Source: Antarcticibacterium sp. 1MA-6-2 (lineage in GTDB: Bacteria > Bacteroidota > Bacteroidia > Flavobacteriales > Flavobacteriaceae). From it: DNA of 64,000 nucleotides. The translations under genes and the position numbers were made by a program. Shown piece by piece: positions 31,057-40,658 of this stretch; the stretch's first letter is position 1, and the number at the start of each line of letters is the position of its first letter. The DNA is taken from contig NZ_CP091036.1 in the NCBI RefSeq assembly GCF_021535135.1, positions 2,170,001 through 2,234,000 on the forward strand, in the 5' to 3' direction. Under the pieces are notes generated by a model. That model did not search any database, had not been told where the DNA came from, and was given only the letters and a program-made list of their open reading frames with translations.

Positions 31057-33573
31057 TTAACTGGCGCTCCAGGCTTTTGGCATTTTTTGGTCACGCATAG
31101 GTACAAATTCCAGATTATCATCTGAATCTTCTGAGTTCACGAAGTGCTCAAATCGTTTCATCATTTCAGGATTTTCAATTGCTTCTTTCCATTCACAGGC
31201 GTAATTATCAACCAATTCCTGCATCTCCTGTTCTAGGTCTTCAGCTATCCCAAGAGAATCTTCAATCACTACTTTTTTCAGATATTCTATTCCCCCGTCA
31301 AGTTTGTCTAACCATGGCGCAGTCCTAACCAGTGGTGGTGCGGTTCGTATATAATACATTAAAAATCTATCCAGATATTTGATACAGGTGTCATCATCCA
31401 GTTGTTCAGCCAGAAGTATGGCATGCTTGGGAGTTGCCCCACCATTGCCACACACATATAAGTTCCAACCACTTTCTACTGCAATAATTCCAAAATCCTT
31501 ACCACGTGCTTCAGCACATTCTCTGATACATCCCGAAACACCTCCTTTAAGTTTGTGGGGCGATCTTAAACCTTTATACTAGTCTTCTATTCTAATAGCA
31601 TAGCTCACACTTTCGTGCATTCCATACCTACACCAGCTGGATCCCACACAACTCTTTACCGTTCTAAGAGATTTGCCATAAGCATGGCCACTCTCAAAAC
31701 CTGCGTCAATAAGCTCTTTCCAGATATGAGGTAACTGATGCAGCTCTGCTCCAAAGAGATCAATGCGTTGGCCCCCGGTAATTTTTGAGTACAGATCGTA
31801 TTTTTTTGCAACAGCACCTAAAACCATTAGTTTCTCCGGAGTAATTTCCCCTCCCGGAACGCGTGGAACGACAGAATAAGTTCCGTTACGCTGAATGTTG
31901 GCCAGAAAACGGTCATTTGAATCCTGGATAGTAACCTGTCGGTTGGCTGTTTCCATGTATATACTTCCGAAAATAGAAGAAAGAGCAGGCTTACAAATTT
32001 CACAACCATCTCCTTTTCCGAAGAGATTGAGGACTTCATTATAATCTCTAACTTTATTTATTTTTATAAGATCGTAAAGTTCCTGCTAAGCTAAAATCAA
32101 AGTGTTCACATAAGACTTCCTTAATTTCTTTGCCCATTGCTTTCAAAGAAGCATTCACAAGATCTTTAACCATAGGTTTACAACCACCACAACCTGTAGT
32201 TGCTTTGGTGCATTTGATGACATCGGCCAGGTCTCCACAATCTCCTGATTCTATAGATTTGCAAATAGCCCCTTTTGTAACACTTTCACAGGAGCAGATT
32301 TGTGCCGAATCTGGGAAATCCATAGCACTTCCTACTGAACTACCACCTTCCTTAGAAGGAATAATAAGATCCTCGGGATTCTTTGGAAGTTTCATTCCAT
32401 TTATGAAGATTTGGAACAGGTTATTATAATTTGAAGAATCTCCAATAAGTATTCCTCCCAGCAATTTATCACCTTTCTTATTTATGTTGATTCGTTTATA
32501 AATTCCGGAGCGCTTATTCTCATAAGTGATCGTAGAAACTTCTTCATTTTCTGCAAAAGGATCACCAAAACTGGCTACTTCCGTTCCAATTAGTTTCAAC
32601 TGCGTAGACATATCAATAACGTCTGCCATGACCTTGTTGCCACTAGGTGATTTGTTCGACAGCTACCTGTGCCATCTCATAGCCGGGAGCCACTAAACCA
32701 TAAACACCTTCGTTGTAAAGAGCAACTTCCCCTATGGCAAAAATATCTTCTTCGGAAGTTCTCATTCTATTATCTACCCAAACTCCACCTTTTTTTCCGG
32801 TTTGAATACTAGCTTTTACAGCAAGTTCATCGCGAGGTCTTATTCCGGCCGATATAATTAGCATATCTGTCTGAAGAGAGGAGCCGTCAGAAAAGTACAT
32901 CTGCTCCACTCCGTTTTCACTAAGCAATTTCTATTGTAGCTTTTTCAAGGTGCACGTCTATACTCAGACTCTGGATTTTTGCCTTTAGCATTTCACTTGC
33001 AGGTTTGTCCAACTGCCGTGGCATAAGCCGGGGAGCAAATTCTATAACATCAGTTTTTAAACCCAATTCCTTCGCTGCGTTTGCCGCTTCCAGGCCCAAC
33101 AATCCTCCTCCTAAAACAGCTGCCCTGTTTTTTCCCTGTTCCTTTAGCTTTAGTGAATATGCTTTAATAGCATCAAGATCTTCAATTGTTCTATACACGA
33201 AAACACCCGTTTTATCTGATCCTTCCACGGGAGGCACAAAAGGGTAGGATCCCGTTGCCAGGACCAGGTAATCATAGTCAAAAACCTGGTTTTTGTAAGT
33301 TACGACCTGCTTCTCGTTAGGTTTGATTTCACTTATTAATTCTGAAGTACGTAATTCAATCTTGTTTTCCTGATACCATTTTAACGGTGCCAGTAACAAA
33401 TCATCGGGAGACTCATTAGAAAAATACTCACTAAGGTGAACCCGGTCATAAGCTGAGCGTGGTTCTTCTCCAAATACCAGGACCTTATAGTTCTCACGAT
33501 TTGGGCTGGACATTAATTTCTCACAAAATTTGTATCCCACCATTCCGTTTCCTACAACAATAATCTTTTTCAT
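31057..33573 (-). CDS. nirB: NADH-dependent nitrite reductase large subunit (several breaks)
   Basis: About 837 residues when four lesions are bridged. Order of domains: FAD/NADH module (IIVVGNGMVGYKFCEKL, LATGSYPFVPPVEG, AAVLGGGLLGLEAANAA), BFD [2Fe-2S] (ICSCESVTK...GCGGCKPMV), then the siroheme/4Fe-4S half (CVGSSWC, CIRECAEARGKDFGII, YVCGNGG). Breaks near 32930, 32634 and 31580 fit GCCGGT, ACCGGT and GACCGGTAT (an in-frame TAG now replaces an expected Arg in IED-RYKGLRSPH). The fourth, near 32054, is in an A run. The start overlaps no gene; a palindrome lies 25 bases upstream. Confidence 0.92.
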
Positions 33574-33597
33574 ATCTACGTATTTAAAATCAAATAT

Positions 33598-33611
33598 AAG
33601 TATAAATACTT
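33598..33611. promoter_or_regulatory. Putative nitrate-assimilation operator upstream of nirB
   Basis: AAGTATAAATACTT is an inverted repeat 25 bases before the nirB start. It abuts a minus-strand -7-like box (CAAATATA on the plus strand, 33591-33598) and is bracketed by the mirror-image boxes CTACGTA (33576) and TACGTAG (33620). Confidence 0.5.
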
Positions 33612-33891
33612 AATTCATATACGTAGAATATTAATAAGTTGCGAAATATTTTTTCAGCAAACTTTATGAGAATCTAGAATGTGGGTTGATAACGGAATCC
33701 TTAAAAGGTATACTTATTACCCGAAACATCTGATATTATGTGAATCGTTTTAAACGATACTCCTTTTTTGGAAAGGATTTATAATAATCCGGTTTATTTT
33801 CAGTTTATTAATATAACTTCTGTCAAGTTTGGATACTTAAAACGACAGATAAAATGAGAAAAAATAAATTTTCCGCTTTTTATATAATATC

Positions 33892-34118
33892 ATGGGAAGA
33901 CCTTCCACACAACCAAAGGACCTGAGAGATGGTTACTATATTGAAGTCCGCAACAAAAATCAAAAGACCTTGTCAAAATTCGAAGAGACACCAAGAAACA
34001 ACTCCTGCACGCTATAGAGGAATATAAGGTAAGTAAGGAAGTTATTATCTTAGGTAAATCTATAAAGGGAAAAATGATAAGCATTAAAGATCTTACGGTT
34101 GAACCAAGCAAAAACTAA
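33892..34118 (+). CDS. Conserved small protein, MGRPSTQPKDLR family (frameshifted)
   Basis: About 75 residues after adding one base near 33966. It starts MGRPSTQPKDLRDGYYIEVR, continues KTGVKIRRDTKKQLLHAIEE and ends VIILGKSIKGKM...TVEPSKN. The break falls at the KTG codons, where ACCGGT is expected and ACCTT is present. The family is widespread in Bacteroidota by my recollection and has no known function; basic residues and size suggest a nucleic-acid-binding or regulatory protein. It is monocistronic. Confidence 0.6.
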
Positions 34119-34184
34119 GAAGAAGAATTTATTCAGGACCAGGTTTTAAGTTAAAATAAAGATTTATAAACGGCCGAGATTTTT

Positions 34185-34215
34185 AAATAAAAAATCCGCA
34201 ACCGTTGCTGCGGAT
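34185..34215. terminator. Hairpin, probable terminator
   Basis: AATCCGCA..CGTTGCTGCGGATT forms a stem-loop with an A run on its left (T run on the minus strand). It separates the small plus-strand gene from the tRNA-like T-arm beside it. Confidence 0.6.
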
Positions 34216-34244
34216 TCTCCGTTCTAGTGACCCCGGAGGGATTC
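34216..34244 (-). other. tRNA T-arm-like fragment, possible integration-site remnant
   Basis: On the minus strand GGTTTGAATCCCTCCGGGGT reads like the T-arm and 3' acceptor strand of a tRNA. No matching 5' acceptor strand or complete cloverleaf precedes it, and no CCA follows. Such fragments are left when integrases use tRNA 3' ends as targets. The rest of 34245-35055 shows no gene that I can support. Confidence 0.35.
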
Positions 34245-35055
34245 AAACCTTACACGCTGACTGCATATCACATTAGGCTTTTCAAACCTTTTTTTTCTAA
34301 GGTAACCTGATAGGTGACTTTTAAATTGGTTTAAGATATAGGAGTTTGGCCTTCTACATTAAAAATACCTAATTTTATTAGATTTTTTAGAGTCAGTCCA
34401 AAGCTTTTTTATAATTCTTCCTTGTCATTTGTTTTCCAGGAGAATTAAAGTTATCATCCAAAAATTGTGAGAAAAATGCCAAATTTTGATTAGGAGGATG
34501 AATTTATATCGGTAGCACAGATATGCTATTTAATAATAGGATAAATAAAGGTAATTAGAAGAATAAACCCAATGAGATTTGAAGCCAAACAAAAAAAGCC
34601 ACAAGAGAAATAATCAAAACTATAATAAAGACAATTCGGGAGTTGATAAAGAACTCTAAAGGATTTTCATTATTATACCTAAATTCTCTAAACTTTCTTT
34701 TTACCACAATTCGAGGTTTTTATTGAACTAATGTATTAAAATTCTATCAATCCTTGTAATAAATATTTATAGTAAAATAAAGGAAAACATATAAAAAAGA
34801 TAAATTAAAAATCAAACCAAGGTCAATCTGAAATCAAATTATATAGGACAAAGTTTTCACAGGTCTAAATAAGATTTGTAGTTAGAAACCCTTAGGCCGA
34901 AAAGGAGAACAAGTAATTTACATATGAAATAACACAGGCCAGAAAAGACTTTAATTCTGAAGAATCTGACCCGCATCTTTAACTATTCTACTGATTTTTT
35001 GTAAGGGTTTTTAAGTTTGTCTACTTTAAAAATGAGTGTCTATATGGAAATTCTT

Positions 35056-35469
35056 TTAATGAGGTAACTTTCCTCTTAACAGTCCATAAACAAACGTACC
35101 AATAAGTGCTCCCATAAGAACAACAAGTATTGAAATATATCCTGCACCAATTAAAGTATAAATGGGACCCGGACAGGATCCAGCAAGAGCCCATCCAAGA
35201 CCGAATAGGATACCGCCGTACATATATCGGCTAAAGCTCTTATCCTTGGGGGTGAATTTTATAGGCTCCCCGTCAATGGCTTTAAGCGTATATTTTTTTA
35301 TAAGCCAGGTGCCCAAAATACCAAGGGCAAGTGCAGATCCTATGATGCCATACATATGGAATGACTGAAATTGAAACATTTCATAAATTCGAAACCAGGA
35401 TGCGGCCTCACTCTTGAACATTACTATTCCGAAAACTATACCTATTAATAAAAATTTTAAATATTTCAT
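35056..35469 (-). CDS. YeeE/YedE-family sulfur transporter, C-terminal-half protein
   Basis: A 137-residue membrane protein with four hydrophobic segments and the signature GGILFGLGWALAGSCPGPIY, the cysteine motif of the second half of YeeE (TsuA) permeases, which bring thiosulfate into the cell. In many Bacteroidota the permease is encoded as two half-size proteins; this is the second half, starting five bases after the first. Together they form the first gene pair of the sulfur island. Confidence 0.85.
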   Translation of the reverse strand: MKYLKFLLIGIVFGIVMFKSEAASWFRIYEMFQFQSFHMYGIIGSALALGILGTWLIKKYTLKAIDGEPIKFTPKDKSFSRYMYGGILFGLGWALAGSCPGPIYTLIGAGYISILVVLMGALIGTFVYGLLRGKLPH

Positions 35470-35474
35470 ATTTC

Positions 35475-36034
35475 TTAAAAAATTAAAGGAAACAATAAGT
35501 GGATCATGATCATTCCACCAATAAAAAATCCAACAACGGCTATTAAAGAAGGTAATTGTAAATTACTCAATCCTGAAATCGCATGACCAGAAGTACAACC
35601 TCCCGCGTACCGCGCTCCAAACCCAATCAATAAGCCACCAATTAATAGGATAACCAGGGATTTAGGGTCTGTTAATGCATTTGTAGCAAACAACTCATCC
35701 GGAAGATAAGCTTCTCCGGCACTTGAAAATCCAAGGTTCTCAAGAGTAGAAACTGTCTCCTGATTAATATCTACTGCAGTGTCAGTACTTAAAAAATTTG
35801 CTGCAATAAATCCACCAAGGATTGTTCCGGCAACCACTACCAGATTCCAGCGCTGTGCTTTCCAGTCAAAAGCGAAAAAATCTGCTTTTTTGCTTAAGCA
35901 CCTCCAATGGTACACATCGTTCGCAGATTAGAAGACATTCCAAAATTCTTACCTCCAAACAATAGCAAAAACATAATTCCTGCAATAAGTGGCCCAGCAA
36001 CATACCAGGGCCAGGGTTCTAAAATCCATTCCAT
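35475..36034 (-). CDS. YeeE/YedE-family sulfur transporter, N-terminal-half protein (frameshifted)
   Basis: About 185 residues from MEWILEPWPWYVAG, chosen because a promoter and operator lie just upstream. It carries TMCTIGGAG and GARYAGGCTSGHAISG, the conserved cysteine motifs of thiosulfate-transporting YeeE proteins. A two-base gain near 35896 (TIGGAGKKADFF, expected GCCGGC) splits the frame. Operator GTAACAAATGTTAC lies 52 bases before the start, centred 33 bases from a -7-like box. Confidence 0.86.
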
Positions 36035-36085
36035 ATTTGTTCTTTTTTGTGAGTGCAAAGAAAGTATGATTTTAATCATAGGACA

Positions 36086-36099
36086 GTAACAAATGTTAC
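36086..36099. promoter_or_regulatory. Crp/Fnr-type operator for the YeeE pair
   Basis: GTAACAAATGTTAC. Its centre is 33 bases from the centre of CAAAGAAA (36056-36063; one mismatch to CAAAnnTA, the complement of the -7 box). Confidence 0.75.
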
Positions 36100-36128
36100 A
36101 CTATGGACTGTAAATACAGCCTCTTTGT

Positions 36129-36142
36129 GTAACAAAAGTGGC
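36129..36142 (+). promoter_or_regulatory. Imperfect Crp/Fnr-type operator for the flavin oxidoreductase operon
   Basis: GTAACAAAAGTGGC keeps the left arm and GT of the right arm. A -7 box TAATTTTG follows at 36166-36173, centre-to-centre 34 bases. Confidence 0.5.
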
Positions 36143-36220
36143 TTACTAAGCGGGTAGCTTCCGCCTAATTTTGCTTTGTATATAAGAAATAAAACTTTTC
36201 AACTTTTTAAAAATCAAATT

Positions 36221-36421
36221 ATGAACCAAAAAATATATAGACTGAAAGAACTGCTGAAGGAAATTTGGCAGGATTTTAAAAATACTGGATCCCTTACAAC
36301 CGGAAATAAGTATTGCTGTTCATCCAATTTTTTTTATCCGGAAGATCAATTACGCCCGGAACCTATTCGGGTCAATGAGCAGCATAATAAACATATTAAT
36401 CTTAAATATAGACAGGGATGA
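36221..36421 (+). CDS. Small protein upstream of and coupled to the flavin oxidoreductase
   Basis: A 66-residue frame starting MNQKIYRLKELLKEIW whose stop overlaps the next start as ATGA. It contains KYCCSSNFFYP with a CC pair. It directly follows the operator and promoter at 36129-36173, which supports its being translated, but I know no family. Confidence 0.4.
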   Translation: MNQKIYRLKELLKEIWQDFKNTGSLTTGNKYCCSSNFFYPEDQLRPEPIRVNEQHNKHINLKYRQG

Positions 36422-37570
36422 AAACCATCTTAGTATTAGGAGCCGGACAAGGCGGAATCGTTACTGCCAAGGAACTGAGCAGACACAGCGGAAACGAAGA
36501 AGATATCAACCTGGTAAAGATCCTTGTATTTGAAAAAGAGGAAACAAACGTATACTCCCCTTCTCTCCCGTGGGTGATGGTTGGAAAAAGCAAACAACAG
36601 GAGATCACAGAGCGTACCGACAAGCTGGACGCTTCGGGCCTGGAGGTTATTAGAGGGGAAATTGAAAACCTAGATCCAGAAGATATTACTGTAACCGTAA
36701 AAGGAGAGCAATATAAAGGAGATCACATGGTAGTTTCCCTGGGGGTGGAACAGGCAGATATTTTCAATCTCGATAAGTACGGCTTTAATTTCTTTACCCT
36801 AAAAGGAGCTCAGGATTTTTATGCTGAATTGAAAAATTTTAGAGGAGGTGAAATTGCCATTCTGGTTTCTTCCCTTCCATTCAAAAGTCCGGCGGCACCT
36901 TATGAAGCTGCGATGCTCATAGAAGATTTTGTAAGGAAAAACAACCTCCCAAAAAACACCACAGTTTCCCTTTATACGCCTGAAGCCGTCCCAATGGAAT
37001 TCAGCTTACGCTGAAGCTTCCCGCGAACTAAAGGAACTGCTGGAAAAGAAAGGGATCAAGTATTTCCCAAATCACGAACTGAAAGCTGTTTCAGGAAACG
37101 CAATGGAATTCAGTAACGGAGAAACTTATGCATATGATCTTCTGGCTTATACTCCACTGCACCAGCTACCCGGGGTGGTCAAAAACAGTGAATTAGCCGA
37201 AAATACCGGGTGGGTAGATGTTGATAACAAGACCCTGGAAACCAAATTTGAAAATGTTTATGCGATAGGAGATGTCACCCACCTCAAAACAGACATAGGG
37301 GCTGTGCTTCCAAAGATTGGAGTTTTTGCAAGACAGCAGGCAGCGGTAGTAGCTCATAATATTGGCAGAAAATTGGCTAACCAGAAGCCTGATCAAACTT
37401 TCGTGCCCGAAGGAAAATACTTTATCGAAGCGGGCGAAGGTAAAGCCAGTGAGACCGCAGGAAGATTTTCGGCTACCGGGCAGAATGATGTCAAAATGAA
37501 AACTCCCGCCCAGTGGGGACACTTCTCCAAATGGTGGGATGAAAAATTCTGGTTCTTCAAAAACTTTTAA
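36418..37570 (+). CDS. FAD/NAD(P)-dependent oxidoreductase of the SQR/FCSD superfamily without cysteines (frameshifted)
   Basis: About 383 residues after bridging one extra base near 37012 (MEFAG-AEASREL, expected GCCGGC). N-terminal dinucleotide site VLGAGQGGIVTAKEL, SLPWVMVGKS, FKSPAAPYEAAMLIED and C-terminal YAIGDVTHLKTDIGAVLPKIG are those of sulfide:quinone oxidoreductases and related flavoproteins. I see no cysteine anywhere, whereas true SQR needs redox cysteines, so the substrate is uncertain. Preceded by the Crp/Fnr-like operator of the sulfur regulon. Confidence 0.8.
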
Positions 37571-37748
37571 TCAGGAAAAATAGAACGATCCAGGTTCTCA
37601 TTAAATATTACAGAGAAAGGTTAAATCTTATCTAACGTTCTTAAAAAGAGCAAACAAAGAAGCTGATTATGATTTGTTTTTATAAACTTATATTACTTCC
37701 GCTCCTTTTTCCCTGTATTAACTTTAGAGGAACAATAAAATTTACAAT

Positions 37749-38436
37749 ATGAAAAAGATAGGACTCATAGGAGGCACCTCCTGGCATTCCACCATAGTTT
37801 ACTACAGGCTCATCAACGAGATGGTTGGGAGGAAAATTGGTGCTCAGGCCAATCCCGAATTGATCATCTACAGCCTTAACATTGAGCTCATGCGGGAGCA
37901 GAATAAGGAAAAGATCAACAATAAATACCTGGAGATCGCCCGCATCCTTGAAACTGCCGGGGCCGAAGCTCTGGTGATCTGTGCCAATACCCCGCATATG
38001 GTTTACGACTTTGTACAACCCCAAATAGATATTCCGGTTCTTCACATTGCCGATGCTATTGGGAAAGAGGCTAAGAAGCAGGATATAAAAACTTTAGGTC
38101 TTCTTGGAAACTAAGCCCACAATGACCGGGGATTTTATTCCGAAGCACCTAAAAACTAACTACGGAATTGAAACCATTATTCCCGATGCTCAACATTTAG
38201 ATCAAAATCACCATTTCGTGTCTGCCGAACTTACTCAGGGGATCTTTAGCGTTGAAGCCAAATCTTTTTTCATGAAGCAAATGGAGCTGCTCAAGGCAAA
38301 AGGAGCAGAAGGAATCATCCTTGGCTGTACCGAGCTGCCGATGCTTATTGAGACCTCAAATTTTGATCTGCCAATGATCGCCACCACCTACCTTCATGCA
38401 CAAATGGCTGCCGATTTTATCCTTGCTGATTATTAA
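37749..38436 (+). CDS. Aspartate/glutamate racemase family protein (frameshifted)
   Basis: About 228 residues after removing one extra base near 38112 (LLGNRPTMTGDF; ACCGGC fits). Catalytic cysteines of the cofactor-independent racemase fold sit in VICANTPHMVYD and ILGCTELPML, and the N-terminus is IGLIGGTSWHSTIVYY. It interconverts L and D forms of aspartate or a related amino acid. Its link to the sulfur genes is unclear; the gap of 178 bases on the left suggests its own promoter. Confidence 0.88.
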
Positions 38437-38534
38437 AGCTTCTGAAAGTCTCATCTTCACATAAGATTAATAGCAACTTTTTTTCCTGACGGTTTAAAAG
38501 AGGTAAATTTATGGAAAAATCAAATATTTAAGCT

Positions 38535-38924
38535 ATGAGTTATTATTTTTCAAAAGTACTCGATGTCTCATTTGAGGAGGCAATTGATAAGGTTACCAAG
38601 GAACTAAAAGAAGAAGGTTTTGGAATCCTTACCGAAATTGATGTAAAAGAAACTTTTAAAAAGAAACTTGACGTCGACTTCAGGAAGTACAGGATCCTGG
38701 GAGCCTGCAACCCGCAAATGGCCCACCAGGCGATCTCTGCTGAAAGTAAGATTGGGACAATGCTCCCCTGTAACGTAATAGTCCAGGAAACAGAAGACGG
38801 TAAGACCGAAGTTTCTGCAGTAGATCCTGTGGCCTCCATGTCTGCAATAGAGAATGATGAACTAGGAGGTATCGCACAGGAGGTACGATCTAAACTAAAA
38901 ACTGTAATTGAAAGGCTTTCTTAA
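38535..38924 (+). CDS. DUF302 protein
   Basis: A 129-residue DUF302 protein: SFEEAIDKVTKELKEEGFGI, KKKLDVDFRKYRILGACNP, and LLPCN-like TMLPCNVIVQE. The GACNP...LPCNV cysteines are the conserved features. Such proteins occur beside sulfur and denitrification genes and may bind a metal or sulfur species; no reaction is known. A weak hairpin follows. Confidence 0.85.
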   Translation: MSYYFSKVLDVSFEEAIDKVTKELKEEGFGILTEIDVKETFKKKLDVDFRKYRILGACNPQMAHQAISAESKIGTMLPCNVIVQETEDGKTEVSAVDPVASMSAIENDELGGIAQEVRSKLKTVIERLS

Positions 38925-38957
38925 TTGTTTTTTTAAGATTCGTAATTAAATTTCAAG

Positions 38958-38990
38958 GTTCAGGAGAATTACTCTCCCGGACCTTTTTCT
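38958..38990 (+). terminator. Hairpin after DUF302 gene
   Basis: AGGTTCAGGAGA and TCTCCCGGACCT pair around ATTAC, followed by TTTTTCTTTTAATTT. Confidence 0.6.
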
Positions 38991-39095
38991 TTTAATTTCT
39001 ATGCTTATTCCTTTTCTAGCTTATTTTTGCCGCTGTCAATCCTGGTTTCAGCCTTCCCCAATATTTTTTGTCACCCCTGTTTTATAGCCAGTTAT

Positions 39096-39109
39096 GTAAC
39101 ATTTGTAAC
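39096..39109 (+). promoter_or_regulatory. Crp/Fnr-type operator for the rhodanese operon
   Basis: GTAACATTTGTAAC (one mismatch to GTAAC-N4-GTTAC). Its centre is 33 bases before the centre of the -7 box TAAATTTG at 39132-39139. Confidence 0.65.
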
Positions 39110-39202
39110 TGACGGAACTGTGCTTAAATACTAAATTTGTTCTTATAAATCTGCATCCTTTTGCAGTATTAAAATAAACGAAGTTTAAATAAAATTTTTA
39201 AG

Positions 39203-39487
39203 ATGAAGACAGAAGAACTAATAAAAAATAAGAAAGGGACCATTGTTGATGTTCGCACTCCTGCAGAATATAGAGGAGGAAGCGTGGTGGGAGCTGTAAA
39301 TATACCCTTGAACGAAATTCCCTTAAGACTTGATGAATTAAAAGATTTGGAATCCCCGTTAATCCTATGCTGTGCCTCGGGTAACAGAAGTGGGCAGGCC
39401 ACAAATTACCTTAGCAGAGAGGGTGTGGAATGTGTAAACGGAGGTTCCTGGCTTGAAGTGAATAATTTAACCTCTCAAGAAGCATAG
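39203..39487 (+). CDS. Single-domain rhodanese
   Basis: A 94-residue rhodanese: TIVDVRTPAEYRGGSVVGAVNIPL near residues 14-38 and the active-site loop CCASGNRSG near 68, with the persulfide-carrying cysteine. No signal peptide, so cytoplasmic. It moves sulfane sulfur between thiol carriers. The next rhodanese starts one base after its stop, and a regulon operator lies 94 bases upstream. Confidence 0.92.
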   Translation: MKTEELIKNKKGTIVDVRTPAEYRGGSVVGAVNIPLNEIPLRLDELKDLESPLILCCASGNRSGQATNYLSREGVECVNGGSWLEVNNLTSQEA

Positions 39488-39488
39488 T

Positions 39489-39809
39489 ATGTTCGACAAA
39501 CTAAAAGAAATGTTGGGTTTTTCCCCGGCACCAGATTATAATCAACTGCTTAAAGAAGGCGGAGTAATTGTAGATGTGAGAAGCAAAGCTGAATATGATG
39601 GCGGACACATTAAGGGATCTAAAAATATACCGTTACCGAACCTTAATTCTAATCCGGGAATCCCAAAGGATAAGAAAAAGCCCATTATTACCTGTTGCGC
39701 TTCGGGAATGCGAAGTGCTTCAGCCACAAGCTTACTAAAATCAAAGGGTTTTACTAATGTTTACAATGGTGGAAGCTGGTCCAGTCTCAATAATAAATTA
39801 TCTTCCTAA
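39489..39809 (+). CDS. Single-domain rhodanese
   Basis: A 106-residue rhodanese with VIVDVRSKAEYDGGHIKGSKNIP and the active-site loop CCASGMRSAS. It is a paralog of its upstream neighbour and shares its transcript. The tandem pair suggests handling of persulfides arising from thiosulfate or sulfide oxidation. Confidence 0.92.
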   Translation: MFDKLKEMLGFSPAPDYNQLLKEGGVIVDVRSKAEYDGGHIKGSKNIPLPNLNSNPGIPKDKKKPIITCCASGMRSASATSLLKSKGFTNVYNGGSWSSLNNKLSS

Positions 39810-40032
39810 TTTGCGAAAAAGAATATTCTCCGGCTGGACCTGGACAAGATGGGTCTTTGTAATTATAGGACTCCTTATGGTTATTCATGCTGGTTTGGAT
39901 GGAGAGTGGGCTTTCACCCTCCCCGGGCTTTATTTTGCCGGAATGGGAGTTTTTGGTCTGGGCTGTGCTTCGGGTTCCTGTGCAAACAATGCCTGTGAAG
40001 TAAAACCTGATCATGATCATAGGACCTCTTAA
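39757..40032 (+). CDS. Small DUF2892-like membrane protein with C-terminal cysteines
   Basis: Up to 91 residues; the annotated ATG overlaps the rhodanese by 53 bases, and a TTG near 39811 (LRKRIFSGWTWTRWVFVIIG) may be the real start. It has two hydrophobic segments and ends GLGCASGSCANNACEV with a histidine-rich tail. It resembles the YgaP/DUF2892 membrane proteins that accompany rhodaneses. The cysteines could carry sulfur or metal; this is inference. Confidence 0.7.
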   Translation: MFTMVEAGPVSIINYLPNLRKRIFSGWTWTRWVFVIIGLLMVIHAGLDGEWAFTLPGLYFAGMGVFGLGCASGSCANNACEVKPDHDHRTS

Positions 40033-40084
40033 ACATAGGCCTTAATTTTACAGTATAATTATACATCAAATAAATATAAACTTT

Positions 40085-40534
40085 ATGGATCCACATATTT
40101 ATAACGTAGACCTTACTTATTTATCTCAAAGAAAAGGCGAGATTTCTTCTCCTGAACTTGACCAGATCATTGAAGTGGCAACCCCGCCCGAATTTCCTAA
40201 AGGAATGCCGGGGATATGGTCCCCTGAGCATCTTTTCACAGCCGCAGTAAGCAGCTGTTTTATGAACACTTTCCTGGCAATTGCTGAAAATTCCAATTTA
40301 GAATTCGAAGGCCTTACCTGCCCTGCAGAAGGTCTCCTGGATAAGAAAGATGGAAAATTTGCAATGACAGAGATCCTTTTGAAACCTGCAGTAACTATTC
40401 CAAATGAAGTTGACAGGGAAAAAGCAGAAAAGATCATGATCAAAGCCGAAAGAGCCTGTCTTATATCCAACTCAATAACTTCTGAAGTTCATATGGAAAC
40501 AACAGTTCTTATTGCTGAAAATCATAATGTTTAA
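40085..40534 (+). CDS. OsmC-family thiol peroxidase-like protein
   Basis: 149 residues of the OsmC/Ohr fold: EFPKGMPGIWSPEHLFTAAVSSCFMNTFLAIAEN, with the first catalytic-type cysteine in VSSCFM, and a second in ERACLISNSI. Such proteins reduce organic hydroperoxides or persulfides. Fifty bases after the small membrane protein, so probably last gene of the rhodanese operon. A hairpin follows. Confidence 0.85.
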   Translation: MDPHIYNVDLTYLSQRKGEISSPELDQIIEVATPPEFPKGMPGIWSPEHLFTAAVSSCFMNTFLAIAENSNLEFEGLTCPAEGLLDKKDGKFAMTEILLKPAVTIPNEVDREKAEKIMIKAERACLISNSITSEVHMETTVLIAENHNV

Positions 40535-40549
40535 GCACTCTATTATCGA

Positions 40550-40588
40550 TTTAATCCCAAATTTCTTTTTTGAAATTCGGGATTTTTT
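40550..40588 (+). terminator. Rho-independent terminator after OsmC gene
   Basis: AATCCCAAATTTC pairs with GAAATTCGGGATT around TTTTTT, followed by TTTTTATTGTTT. Confidence 0.75.
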
Positions 40589-40658
40589 ATTGTTTCCCGG
40601 ATGTAAATGTGCAGCGATCATAAATCTTTTCCCCGGATAAGGAAACTCTGCTAATTAA

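Noticed and set aside
31579..31581. In-frame TAG in nirB as a recoded or regulatory stop
   Set aside because: It replaces an expected CGG (Arg) in GACCGGTAT, the same RCCGGY lesion as elsewhere; recoding is not needed to explain it.
36418..37570. Naming the gene sqr
   Set aside because: No cysteines are present in the reconstructed protein, so the sulfide-oxidising chemistry is not supported.
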